From NCBI RefSeq assembly GCF_018613795.1, contig NZ_JAGGPN010000007.1, forward strand, positions 124,001 through 188,000: a stretch of DNA of 64,000 bases, written 5' to 3'. Below are positions 24,595 to 31,541 of the stretch, piece after piece. The notes below the pieces were generated by a model. The model worked only from the letters and a program-made list of their open reading frames with translations, did no database searches and had not been told where the DNA came from. Within the stretch, counting starts at the first letter, position 1, and each line of letters begins with the position of its first letter. Made by a program: the position numbers and the translations under genes. This DNA is from Arthrobacter sp. ISL-65. GTDB lineage: Bacteria > Actinomycetota > Actinomycetes > Actinomycetales > Micrococcaceae.

Positions 24595-25068
24595 TTACTT
24601 GTCAGTTGCGTTTGAAGGAAGTTTTTGGGCCCGCTGGCACTCTCCGCAGATCCCCTGGTACATGACATCCGCGATCTGGATGGTCATGGGGTGGGAATCC
24701 TCGTTCCAGTGCGGGGTCAGGCACGGGGCATGGCCGACAGCGCAGTCGACGTCCTCCACACGGCCGCAGCTGATGCAGATCGCGTGGTGGTGGTTATCGC
24801 CCACCCGCGTCTCATACAGCGCCGGGGAATGCGGAGGTTCGAACCGGCGCAGCATCTGCAGGTCCGTCAGGTCACCCAGCACGACGTACACGGACTGCGC
24901 CGTCAGTTCCGGCAGTTCCTCGCGGGCGGCCGCCAGGATATTTTCCGCCGGGGAGTGCGGGTGATGCTCGACGGCGGCCAGCACCGCCAGCCGCTGCTTG
25001 GTCACCCGGCGGCCGTGGGCGCGCAGGGCCGCGGCCCATGCTTCGTGGCTTTCCGGGTGATCGGTCAT
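24595..25068 (-). CDS. furA: Fur-family regulator of catalase (FurA/CatR type)
   Basis: A 157-aa Fur-family repressor. The N-terminal winged helix holds GRRVTKQRLAVLAAVEHHPH and SVYVVLGDLTDLQMLRRFEP. The dimerisation domain carries the metal-binding run GDNHHHAICISCGRVEDVDC and a second CxxC pair (CGEC) near the C-terminus, giving a structural zinc site. It lies directly upstream of katA in the same operon, like furA-katG and furA/catR-catalase pairs in other actinobacteria, so it is probably a peroxide- and iron-sensing repressor of itself and katA. An AT-rich palindrome lies 19 bp upstream of its start. Confidence 0.9.
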   Translation of the reverse strand: MTDHPESHEAWAAALRAHGRRVTKQRLAVLAAVEHHPHSPAENILAAAREELPELTAQSVYVVLGDLTDLQMLRRFEPPHSPALYETRVGDNHHHAICISCGRVEDVDCAVGHAPCLTPHWNEDSHPMTIQIADVMYQGICGECQRAQKLPSNATDK

Positions 25069-25086
25069 GACTCCATTGAAACACCT

Positions 25087-25105
25087 ATTTTGACTAGATC
25101 ACAAT
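25087..25105. promoter_or_regulatory. candidate Fur-type operator
   Basis: ATTTTGA (25087-25093), CTAGA spacer, TCACAAT (25099-25105) form a 7-5-7 inverted repeat with one mismatch in an AT-rich patch. It lies between furA and the divergent MFS gene, and resembles the AT-rich boxes in front of actinobacterial furA genes. Autoregulation is inference. Confidence 0.5.
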
Positions 25106-25144
25106 AAGGCAGGACTAAGTTTCTGCTGGGACTAGAGTTGCCGG

Positions 25145-26416
25145 GTGGGAAAACTTCTGGCTGACATCACTCCGCTTCGTGAGAGCCCCGATTTCCGGCG
25201 GCTTTGGCTGGGCTCAGCTGTCTCCAACGTGGGAAGCCAGCTCACCCTCGTGGCGGTCAGCCTGGAGGTCTACCGGCTGACGCAGGACAGCCTCTACGTT
25301 GGCCTGCTCAGCATCTTTGCCCTGGTGCCCCTGGTGGTTGGCGGACTGCTGGGCGGATCCATCGCCGACTCCCATGACCGGCGAACGGTGGCGCTCCTTT
25401 CCGCCGCAGTGCTGTGGCTGACCACGGGCGGACTCGCCCTGCAGGCCTGGCTGGAGGTGGGCAACGTGTGGCTGCTGTACGCGCTGGTGGCCGTGCAAAG
25501 TGGCGCCCAGGCCATCAACCAGCCTGCCCGCAGCGCCATCATTCCGGTGCTGGTGCGCAAAGAGCTCCTGCCGGCCGCCAATGCGCTGAACATGATCGTC
25601 TTCGGGTTGGCCATGACGGCGGGCCCGCTTCTGGCCGGTGTCCTGGTGGCCAGCGTCGGCTTTGGCTGGACCTACACGCTGGACCTGGTCAGCTTCGTCT
25701 TTGCCTTCTGGGCACTGTTGAAGCTTCCTCCCATGCCGCCCGGCGAAGAGGCAGGGCGGGCCGGGATGCGGTCCGTCGTGGAAGGCTTCCGGTTCCTGGG
25801 CACGCGGCCCAACCTGCGGATGATGTTCATCCTCGACCTCATCGCCATGATCCTGGCCCAGCCGCGCGCCCTGCTGCCGGCCATCGGAGCTCTCATGATC
25901 GGCGGCGGGGAAACCACGGTGGGCATCCTGCTGGCGTCCGTAGCGGTGGGCGCCTTCCTCGCCGGCCTCTTTTCCGGGCCGCTCGGCGCGGTCCGGCGGC
26001 AGGGGAGTGCTGTGGTGTGGTCGGTCATGGGCTGGGGCGCCTCGTTTGCGGCGTTCGGCCTCGTGGTGGTGCTGGCCGGGCGGTCCGGCTCCGGCGGCGT
26101 GTCCATCTGGCTGGTTCCGGCGGCGATATGCTGCGCCCTGGCAGGAATCGCCGACTCGGTGAGTGCCGTTTTCCGCACCACCATCCTGCAGGCTGCGACG
26201 CCGGACCACCTGCGCGGTCGCCTGCAGGGGGTCTTCATTGTGGTGGTCGCCGGCGGGCCGCGGCTGGGCGACATGCTGGCAGGCGGCGGCACTAAAATTC
26301 TTACTGAGGGCTGGGTCCTGCTGCTGGGCGGCATCCTGTGCATCGTGGTGGCCTGGATGGCGGCGCGGTGGCAATCCGGCTTCCTGAAGTACGACGCGCG
26401 GAATCCCGTTCCGTAG
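25145..26416 (+). CDS. MFS exporter (EntS/TetV-like, MFS_3 group)
   Basis: A 423-aa major facilitator with twelve predicted helices. It starts with ITPLRESPDFRRLWLGSAVS, the usual opening of the enterobactin-exporter/MFS_3 group, and has GGSIADSHDRRTV as the loop 2-3 motif. DHLRGRLQGVFIVVVAGGPRLGD near helix 10-11 is also typical of this group. The start GTG 25145 lies a few bases after an AGTTGCCGGGTGG stretch with a weak ribosome site. The gene is divergent from furA and shares its 76-bp upstream region, so iron or peroxide control, and export of a siderophore, are possible. No siderophore gene is nearby, so the substrate stays open. Confidence 0.85.
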   Translation: MGKLLADITPLRESPDFRRLWLGSAVSNVGSQLTLVAVSLEVYRLTQDSLYVGLLSIFALVPLVVGGLLGGSIADSHDRRTVALLSAAVLWLTTGGLALQAWLEVGNVWLLYALVAVQSGAQAINQPARSAIIPVLVRKELLPAANALNMIVFGLAMTAGPLLAGVLVASVGFGWTYTLDLVSFVFAFWALLKLPPMPPGEEAGRAGMRSVVEGFRFLGTRPNLRMMFILDLIAMILAQPRALLPAIGALMIGGGETTVGILLASVAVGAFLAGLFSGPLGAVRRQGSAVVWSVMGWGASFAAFGLVVVLAGRSGSGGVSIWLVPAAICCALAGIADSVSAVFRTTILQAATPDHLRGRLQGVFIVVVAGGPRLGDMLAGGGTKILTEGWVLLLGGILCIVVAWMAARWQSGFLKYDARNPVP

Positions 26417-26455
26417 CGGCAGTGCCGGTTCCGACTTCTGAGCTGTGGAGGCAAA

Positions 26456-27325
26456 GTGCACGATCACCACAACGGGCTGAAAACGGCGACGCTGTTCGGC
26501 GTGCTGTGGGCGATCCTGCTGGGACTGGGCGCCCTGATTGCCGCCAATACCCGCAGCTCGGCCCCGATCCTGATCATGGCGCTGATCGGCGTAGGGACCA
26601 CGGCCTACGGGTACTGGAACAGCGACAAGATCGCGCTCCGGTCCATGCAGGCATACCTCGTCTCCGAAGCCCAGGCCCCGCAGCTGTACCAGATGGTCCG
26701 TGAGCTCTCCACCCGCGCCAGCCAGCCGATGCCGCGGATCTACGTCTCGCCCACCATGGCGCCCAACGCCTTCGCCACCGGGCGGAACCCGCAAAACGCG
26801 GCGGTTTGCTGCACGGAGGGGATCCTGCAGCTCCTCACGCCGCGGGAACTGCGCGGCGTCCTTGGACACGAGCTCATGCACGTCTACAACCGAGACATCC
26901 TGACCTCGTCCGTGGCTGCGGCGGTGGCAGGCGTCATCACCTCGGTGGGGCAGATGCTGCTGTTCTTCGGCGGCGGGGACAGGCGCAATTCGAACCCGCT
27001 GGCCCTCATCGCCATGGCGTTACTGGCGCCGCTGGCTGCGTCAATGATCCAGGTTGCCATCTCCCGGACCAGGGAGTACGACGCCGACGAGGACGGTTCG
27101 CAGCTCACCGGCGACCCGCTGGCGCTCGCCCCCGCCCTGCGCAAGATCCACCAGGGCGTCCAGGCCGCACCGCTGCCGCAGGACCAGCGGCTGGTCAACG
27201 CCTCGCACCTGATGATCGCCAACCCGTTCCGCGGCGGCGGGCTCAGCAAGCTCTTCGCTACGCACCCGCCGATGCAGGACCGCATCAGCCGCCTGGAGCG
27301 GATGGCGGGCCGGCCGCTCAGTTGA
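26456..27325 (+). CDS. htpX: M48-family membrane metalloprotease HtpX
   Basis: A 289-aa membrane zinc protease. Two membrane helices lie at about 10-50. The zinc site HELMH is at residues 138-142 and the third-ligand Glu lies in REYDADEDGSQLTGDP near 208. Two more hydrophobic segments lie between them (about 155-205). HtpX degrades misfolded membrane proteins on the cytoplasmic side. The start GTG 26456 has GGAGG 5-6 bases upstream. It follows the MFS exporter by 39 bp on the same strand and is possibly co-transcribed with it. The length is typical. Confidence 0.92.
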   Translation: MHDHHNGLKTATLFGVLWAILLGLGALIAANTRSSAPILIMALIGVGTTAYGYWNSDKIALRSMQAYLVSEAQAPQLYQMVRELSTRASQPMPRIYVSPTMAPNAFATGRNPQNAAVCCTEGILQLLTPRELRGVLGHELMHVYNRDILTSSVAAAVAGVITSVGQMLLFFGGGDRRNSNPLALIAMALLAPLAASMIQVAISRTREYDADEDGSQLTGDPLALAPALRKIHQGVQAAPLPQDQRLVNASHLMIANPFRGGGLSKLFATHPPMQDRISRLERMAGRPLS

Positions 27326-27356
27326 GGGCCGCCGTCGTAAGCCCTGCTCCGCGTCG

Positions 27357-27704
27357 TCAGGCGAGCGGGCGGGCGTAGCATACGGACAGCGGCTCGCCCG
27401 CGTACGGCCCGAAGTTGTCGATCAGGCGGTAGCCCTCACGCTCATAGAAGCGGATGGCGTCGGGCTGGGCTGTGCCGGTTTCCAGCTTGAGCTCGGTCAG
27501 GCCCAGGCGGGCGGCCTCGGCCTCCAGGCTTCGCAAAACCGCTGTGGCGGCGCCGCTTCCGCGATGGTTGGGCAGCACGAACATCCTCTTGATCTCCGCG
27601 GACCCGGCGTCAAGCCGGCGCAGCGCGCCGCAGGCAACAGCTGTCCCCTCCTGGTTCCTGGCCACCAGGAACAGGGTGATGTCCCCGGCGCTGGGCGCGG
27701 ACAC
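27357..27704 (-). CDS. GNAT-family acetyltransferase, N-terminus apparently missing
   Basis: The predicted 115-aa product covers only the C-terminal part of a GNAT fold: AEIKRMFVLPNHRGSGAATA is motif A with the acetyl-CoA loop, and LETGTAQPDAIRFYEREGYR is motif B. The only start codon is GTG 27704, with no clear ribosome site. GNAT-like sequence continues upstream of it in the same frame (FRTQYLPTAPDAS, about 27745-27785) until it reaches the stop of yajQ at 27791, and no other start exists. Family members are usually 150-170 aa. I read this as a gene that lost its 5' end by a deletion reaching yajQ, although a short functional protein translated after yajQ cannot be excluded. Confidence 0.6.
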   Translation of the reverse strand: MSAPSAGDITLFLVARNQEGTAVACGALRRLDAGSAEIKRMFVLPNHRGSGAATAVLRSLEAEAARLGLTELKLETGTAQPDAIRFYEREGYRLIDNFGPYAGEPLSVCYARPLA

Positions 27705-27790
27705 CCGGATGGGCGTGTCCCCGGCCCGGTTCCGCTCCCGGGCCCTTGAGGCGTCCGGGGCCGTTGGCAGGTACTGGGTGCGGAAGTTCC

Positions 27791-28282
27791 CTAGCTGCGG
27801 AAGTTCACGAACTGAAGGTCGGCCTCGTCGAAGTCCTTCAGGAGGGCCATGGTGGCCTGGAGGTCGTCCCGGGACTTGGAGGTGACGCGGAGTTCATCGC
27901 CCTGGATCTGGGACTTGACGGACTTCGGGGCCTCGTCGCGGATGAGCTTGTTGATCTTCTTGGCGAGGTCCTGCGCGATGCCTTCCTTGATGGAGGACTC
28001 CAGGCGGTATTCCTTGCCGGACGCGTATGGTTCGCCGGTGTCCAGGGACTTGAGCGAGATGCCGCGGCGGATGAGCTTGGACTGCAGCACGTCCAGCACG
28101 GCCAGGACGCGCTCCTCGGAGTTCGCCTTCATCAGGATCTTCTCGCCGCTGAAATCGACCTCGGCGCCGACGCCCTTGAAGTCGTACCGCTGGGCGAGTT
28201 CCTTCTGCGCCTGGTTCAGCGCGTTGGCCACCTCCTGCTTGTCTACCTTGCTTACGACGTCGAATGTGGACTCGCCTGCCAT
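27791..28282 (-). CDS. YajQ-family nucleotide-binding protein
   Basis: A 163-aa protein matching the whole UPF0234/YajQ family: ESTFDVVSKVDKQEVANALN at the start, AQRYDFKGVGAEVDF, SKLIRRGISLKSLD, and LQFVNFRS at the end. The fold is two ferredoxin-like domains. Some members bind cyclic di-GMP or RNA and act with a transcription factor, while in E. coli it is a minor RNA-binding protein. The start ATG 28282 has AGGAGAG upstream. Its length and sequence look intact. It is followed on the same strand by the truncated GNAT gene. Confidence 0.93.
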   Translation of the reverse strand: MAGESTFDVVSKVDKQEVANALNQAQKELAQRYDFKGVGAEVDFSGEKILMKANSEERVLAVLDVLQSKLIRRGISLKSLDTGEPYASGKEYRLESSIKEGIAQDLAKKINKLIRDEAPKSVKSQIQGDELRVTSKSRDDLQATMALLKDFDEADLQFVNFRS

Positions 28283-28481
28283 GACTCTCCTTTGCTGGTG
28301 CCTGCGTCGCCCGGGCGGTGAGGCTCCGGGCAGGGTGCGGATATCTGGCTTCCAGCGTAGTACGGATGGCGCGGAAGTGAAGGTGGGCGGAATTCACAGT
28401 TCACTCAAAGCCAAGTCATGGCGGGAACGAAGTTTAGGAGCCCAGAGTTGTAGCAGTTGGAAGCCGCTCGGAAGGAAAGCA

Positions 28482-28736
28482 ATGTCCCATAAGGCCGTCC
28501 GCTACGTCACCAGGTCCACCGCCGCAGCCGCCGGAACCATCGCCACCGCCGCCTCGTCCGTGGCCGCCGCCGCCGTGGCCGCATCCATCATCCTCAGCCC
28601 CGTCGCCGATGCCTCAACCCGGCTGGAGGGAGTGCAGGCGGATCTCCAGCGGGCGGTGCAGCTCAACCAGATCACCGAGGAGCAGGCCCTGCGGTTCGAG
28701 GCAAAGCTGGCCGGCCGGATCCTCGGCGAAGCCTGA
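28482..28736 (+). CDS. small alanine-rich exported or membrane protein, unknown function
   Basis: An 84-aa protein with a basic N-terminus (MSHKAVRYVTRST), a very alanine-rich hydrophobic stretch (residues about 14-42) ending SPVADAS, and a short predicted helix (LEGVQADLQRAVQLNQITEE). It has the shape of a signal peptide or single membrane anchor plus a 40-residue tail. The start ATG 28482 has GGAAGGA 5 bases upstream, a good site, which supports real translation; the frame is open much further upstream, but that overlaps yajQ on the other strand. I do not recognise the family. It lies between yajQ, which is divergent, and tRNA-Tyr. Confidence 0.6.
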   Translation: MSHKAVRYVTRSTAAAAGTIATAASSVAAAAVAASIILSPVADASTRLEGVQADLQRAVQLNQITEEQALRFEAKLAGRILGEA

Positions 28737-28854
28737 TTTTCCGCGGATTTTCGGCCCCCTGATCTCCGATTTTATTCTTCGGCAGAAGTTCTGTAAGGTT
28801 GTCTTGCCCGCGGTTGATGGAAACACCGGCCGGGGTGATCTTCTTTCGAAGTTC

Positions 28855-28936
28855 GGCAGATTACCCGAGCGGCCAAAGGGGGCTGACTGTAAATCAGCTG
28901 GCAACGCCTACGGGGGTTCGAATCCCTCATCTGCCA
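28855..28936 (+). tRNA. tRNA-Tyr (GTA)
   Basis: The acceptor arms GGCAGAT (28855-28861) and ATCTGCC (28929-28935) pair perfectly. The anticodon arm is GCTGA-CTGTAAA-TCAGC with anticodon GTA. A long variable arm of the class II type (GGCAACGCC region) and the T arm GGGGGTTCGAATCCC are present. CCA is not encoded; the discriminator is A. Confidence 0.96.
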
Positions 28937-28944
28937 CATTGGAA

Positions 28945-28980
28945 AGACCCCCGGAACCTACTGGTTCCGGGGGTCTTTTG
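28945..28980 (+). terminator. rho-independent terminator of tRNA-Tyr
   Basis: AGACCCCCGGAACC (28945-28958) and GGTTCCGGGGGTCT (28963-28976) form a perfect 14-bp stem with a TACT loop, followed by a short T-run. Confidence 0.9.
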
Positions 28981-29061
28981 CTGTTCCGGTTCTGGGATCG
29001 GGGCTGACGAGACCTTGGTTACTGGGCGACGAATAATTTGGGCCCCGTTTCGGCGGCCCCG

Positions 29062-30210
29062 TCAGTTCAGCGCGATGACGATCATCTGGGTGGTGCCCGG
29101 AATGCACGTCTGCAGGACTGCCCGGGGGAACCCGCCGAACACCGCAGCGACGTCGTTGGTGGTGCCGGGGTTCGGCACCTGGCTACGCGCCGAGACCGTG
29201 TAGGAGCCGTAGCCCGGGATGTCAACGCGTTCACCGACGCCTATTCCTGAGAACCGGGCCCAGCCGCCGCAGAAGTCGTGCTCCGTGATGAAGAGCGAGT
29301 ATCCGTCAGTGGGCGTGAAATGGATGGGGCCGATGCAACTGTCCACCATCGCCTGGCCGCCGGCGCCAGCCACGTAGATGGTCCGCACCGCAGGAGCCGG
29401 TGCAGGTGCGGGCGCTGGAGCCGGAGCGGGAGCTGGTTCCGGTGCCGCTGGGGCCGGTGCCGGAGCGGGAGCCGGTGGGGCCACCGCGGGTCCGCTGAGC
29501 TTGAGCGTCTGGCCTGGGAAAATGACGGAGCTGGGTGCAAGTCCGTTGGCTGCGAGCACACCGCCGGTACTGACACTGAAGCGCGCCGCAATGGAACTGA
29601 CCGTGTCGCCGGCGACCACCCGGTACGTGGTGGGCTTTGGCGCCGGGGCCGGCTCAACCTTGCGGACCGTTGTGGTTTTCGGTGCCGTTGTGGTTTTCGG
29701 TGCCGTTGCGGGTTTCGGTGCCGGCGCCTTGGCGGCGCTTGGTGCCTTGACCGTCGCCTTGACGGGTACTTTCGCGGGTGCCTTGGCAACCGGCGTCACG
29801 GCAGGCGCAGCGGCGGGTGCCGCGGCTGGCGTGCTGGTGGCAGGTGCCGCGGCCGCTGCCTCTGCTGCCGCCGGCGTCGCGGCCGCCGGCTGTTCGACGG
29901 CGGCCGGCTGTTCGACGGCGGCCGGCTGTTCGACGGCGGCCGGTTGGCCGACGGCGGCCGGTTGGCCGACGGCGGCAGCCGGGCTCCCGGCGTCGGACGC
30001 CACCAGCGCGTTGACGCCCGCCGACGCCGCCAGCAGCGCAGCGGCCACCGCTGCCGAGATGAGCAGCACCCGGGCCCCGGGCCTGCCCGCCAGCGGTCCA
30101 TGCCGCACCGGGGCTGGCCTGACGAAGCTCGGTGGCCCCGACGGCAGGCGCTGTGGATCGTTCTCGTCGCCGGGGGTGTTCTGGGGATCTGGCGTCTCCT
30201 GCTGGTTCAT
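29062..30210 (-). CDS. membrane-anchored LysM protein with sortase-like C-terminal domain
   Basis: A 382-aa surface protein. A cytoplasmic Pro-rich N-terminus (1-47) is followed by one membrane helix (VLLISAAVAAALLAASAGV, about 48-68) and a long Ala/Pro/Lys-rich linker with hexapeptide repeats (AAVEQP and AAVGQP). A LysM domain (about 195-240, YRVVAGDTVSSIAARFSVST) should bind peptidoglycan. A second Pro/Ala linker leads to the last 90 residues, which look like a sortase fold: H311 (ITEHDF), 58 residues later C369 in AVLQTCIPG (compare the TLxTC signature), then a final strand MIVIAL. The usual catalytic Arg before that last strand is Gln here, so it may be inactive. The target proteins are unknown. 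It is divergent from trxA. Confidence 0.75.
   Translation of the reverse strand: MNQQETPDPQNTPGDENDPQRLPSGPPSFVRPAPVRHGPLAGRPGARVLLISAAVAAALLAASAGVNALVASDAGSPAAAVGQPAAVGQPAAVEQPAAVEQPAAVEQPAAATPAAAEAAAAAPATSTPAAAPAAAPAVTPVAKAPAKVPVKATVKAPSAAKAPAPKPATAPKTTTAPKTTTVRKVEPAPAPKPTTYRVVAGDTVSSIAARFSVSTGGVLAANGLAPSSVIFPGQTLKLSGPAVAPPAPAPAPAPAAPEPAPAPAPAPAPAPAPAVRTIYVAGAGGQAMVDSCIGPIHFTPTDGYSLFITEHDFCGGWARFSGIGVGERVDIPGYGSYTVSARSQVPNPGTTNDVAAVFGGFPRAVLQTCIPGTTQMIVIALN
29888..29977 (-). repeat. five tandem 18-bp repeats inside the LysM gene
   Basis: Three units of GGCTGTTCGACGGCGGCC (from 29888) are followed by two of GGTTGGCCGACGGCGGCC. They encode AAVEQP x3 and AAVGQP x2 in the linker. Copy number is likely to vary between strains. 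Confidence 0.9.
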
Positions 30211-30612
30211 GGCGGGCCTTTGCCTCGTGCGCAGGCGGCTGTCCGGGTGCGCGGCGGACGGTCACGCGCAGACACAGGAGGCGCTGGGGCCCATGGGGGC
30301 GGAAGCACGGCATATGGGGCGCATGACCGCTATTCATGAGTGGTGCACGCTGCTCGCTAACGTGCCGGCCCCAGCCTGATTCGAGTATGGAACCACCGGA
30401 CAGGCACCGCACGAGTAGGGAATACTTGTTTTTCCGGGACCCGGGCACTTGTTTCCCGCAGTATCCGCCGTTGCCCGTGCGCCCAGGCCGCCCACGCATG
30501 CCCGGGGGGGCTGAGCGGCAAACGGCGGGCGCAGAATATTCCCGGTGACGCGGGGAGCGAACAAGCCACCGGGCCGCGGGACTTACGGACACGGCTCGCG
30601 TACGGTTGAACC
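30211..30612. other. 400-bp intergenic region between divergent LysM gene and trxA
   Basis: I see no convincing gene here. It must hold the promoters of both divergent genes, but no clear -35/-10 pair stands out. I looked for a cyclic di-AMP riboswitch, which often precedes actinobacterial LysM/Rpf genes, and could not find its conserved pattern. Confidence 0.4.
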
Positions 30613-31050
30613 ATGGCTACCGTTGACATCACAGGTGAACAGTTCGCATCGACCATCGAGGGCAACGGCATTGTCCTGGTGGACTTCTGGGCTGAATGGT
30701 GTGGCCCGTGTCGCCAGTTCGCCCCCACGTACTCCGCGGCTTCGGAAAAGCACCCGGACGTCGTTTTCGCGAAAGTGGACACCGAAGCCGAGCAGCAGCT
30801 GGCAGCGGAGGCGGGCATTTCCTCCATCCCCACGCTGATGGCATTCCGCGAGAAGGTGCTGGTCTTCTCACAGCCGGGCGCGCTGGCCGCCCCGCAGCTC
30901 GAGCAGGTCATTGACGCCGTCAAGGCGCTCGACATGGAGGAAGTCCACGCCCATGTGGCCCGCTCCCAGGCCGAGGCAGCTGCAGCCGCTGGCAACAGCG
31001 CCGGCAAGAGCGCCGGGCCCCAGGATGGCTCGCAGATCCCCGACTTCTAA
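30613..31050 (+). CDS. trxA: thioredoxin
   Basis: A 145-aa thioredoxin. The active site FWAEWCGPCRQFAP has the redox pair Cys30/Cys33, the cis-Pro loop is GISSIPTLMAF, and the fold spans residues 1-108. The remaining 37 residues are an Ala/Gly/Ser-rich tail ending DGSQIPDF, absent from classical thioredoxins but seen in some actinobacterial ones. It reduces protein disulfides with electrons from thioredoxin reductase, which is not encoded here. The start ATG 30613 begins MATVDITGEQF. A very strong terminator follows, so it is probably a single-gene transcript. Confidence 0.93.
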   Translation: MATVDITGEQFASTIEGNGIVLVDFWAEWCGPCRQFAPTYSAASEKHPDVVFAKVDTEAEQQLAAEAGISSIPTLMAFREKVLVFSQPGALAAPQLEQVIDAVKALDMEEVHAHVARSQAEAAAAAGNSAGKSAGPQDGSQIPDF

Positions 31051-31083
31051 AGGATCCCGGGCCCTAAGCGCTCGTTAAAACAG

Positions 31084-31148
31084 CAACGGGATCACCCCGC
31101 ACCCAGTAACCTTTCGGTTTTGGGTGCGGGGTGATCCCGTTGTTTTTT
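31084..31148 (+). terminator. strong rho-independent terminator after trxA
   Basis: CAACGGGATCACCCCGCACC (from 31084) and its complement ending CCCGTTG at 31142 form a perfect 22-bp stem with a 15-base loop, followed by six Ts (31143-31148). Confidence 0.95.
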
Positions 31149-31158
31149 GTTGAAGGAG

Positions 31159-31437
31159 TTAGAGGCGTTCCACCTGGGCAGGTTCGGCCAGGAGGGCGCT
31201 GAGGGATTCGTTCAGGTCCTGCAGGGCAATGCCCTTGGAGTGCGCGTCGAGGGCCTCTTCCGACTCCCAGCGCTCCGTCAGGACCAGCTTCTCCTCCGTC
31301 GCCTCGGTGAGCTCGTAGCGGATGCAGCCAGGTTCATTGACTACCTCGTCAATGGCGATTTCCAAGGCGAGCTTCACGCGGAAGAACTCGCCGTCGTTGG
31401 GGATGAACGTGGCCTGCAGGTCGATGGGTGCACTCAT
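31159..31437 (-). CDS. antibiotic biosynthesis monooxygenase (ABM) domain protein
   Basis: A 92-aa ABM-family protein: LQATFIPNDGEFFRVKLALE, EPGCIRYELTEA and LVLTERWESEEALDAHSKG follow the usual strand-helix pattern of the dimeric ferredoxin-like fold. Such small proteins are often called putative quinol monooxygenases (YgiN-like), but many are of unknown function. I chose ATG 31437 (MSAPIDLQ); a GTG at 31461 would add eight residues. The gene is convergent with trxA and divergent from the acyl-CoA synthetase gene. There is no cofactor signature, as expected for the family. Confidence 0.85.
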   Translation of the reverse strand: MSAPIDLQATFIPNDGEFFRVKLALEIAIDEVVNEPGCIRYELTEATEEKLVLTERWESEEALDAHSKGIALQDLNESLSALLAEPAQVERL

Positions 31438-31541
31438 GGATTTCACAATACCGGCCCTCACTGACGCGCCCGGACCTGTTACACAGAACGAGGTGGCCCG
31501 TATTGCTTCTCTAGCACCGGGCTGCTTGATAGCGTGCCATC

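Noticed and set aside
30211..30612. Cyclic di-AMP riboswitch before the LysM gene
   Set aside because: Expected from other actinobacteria, but I could not find its conserved sequence blocks on the minus strand.
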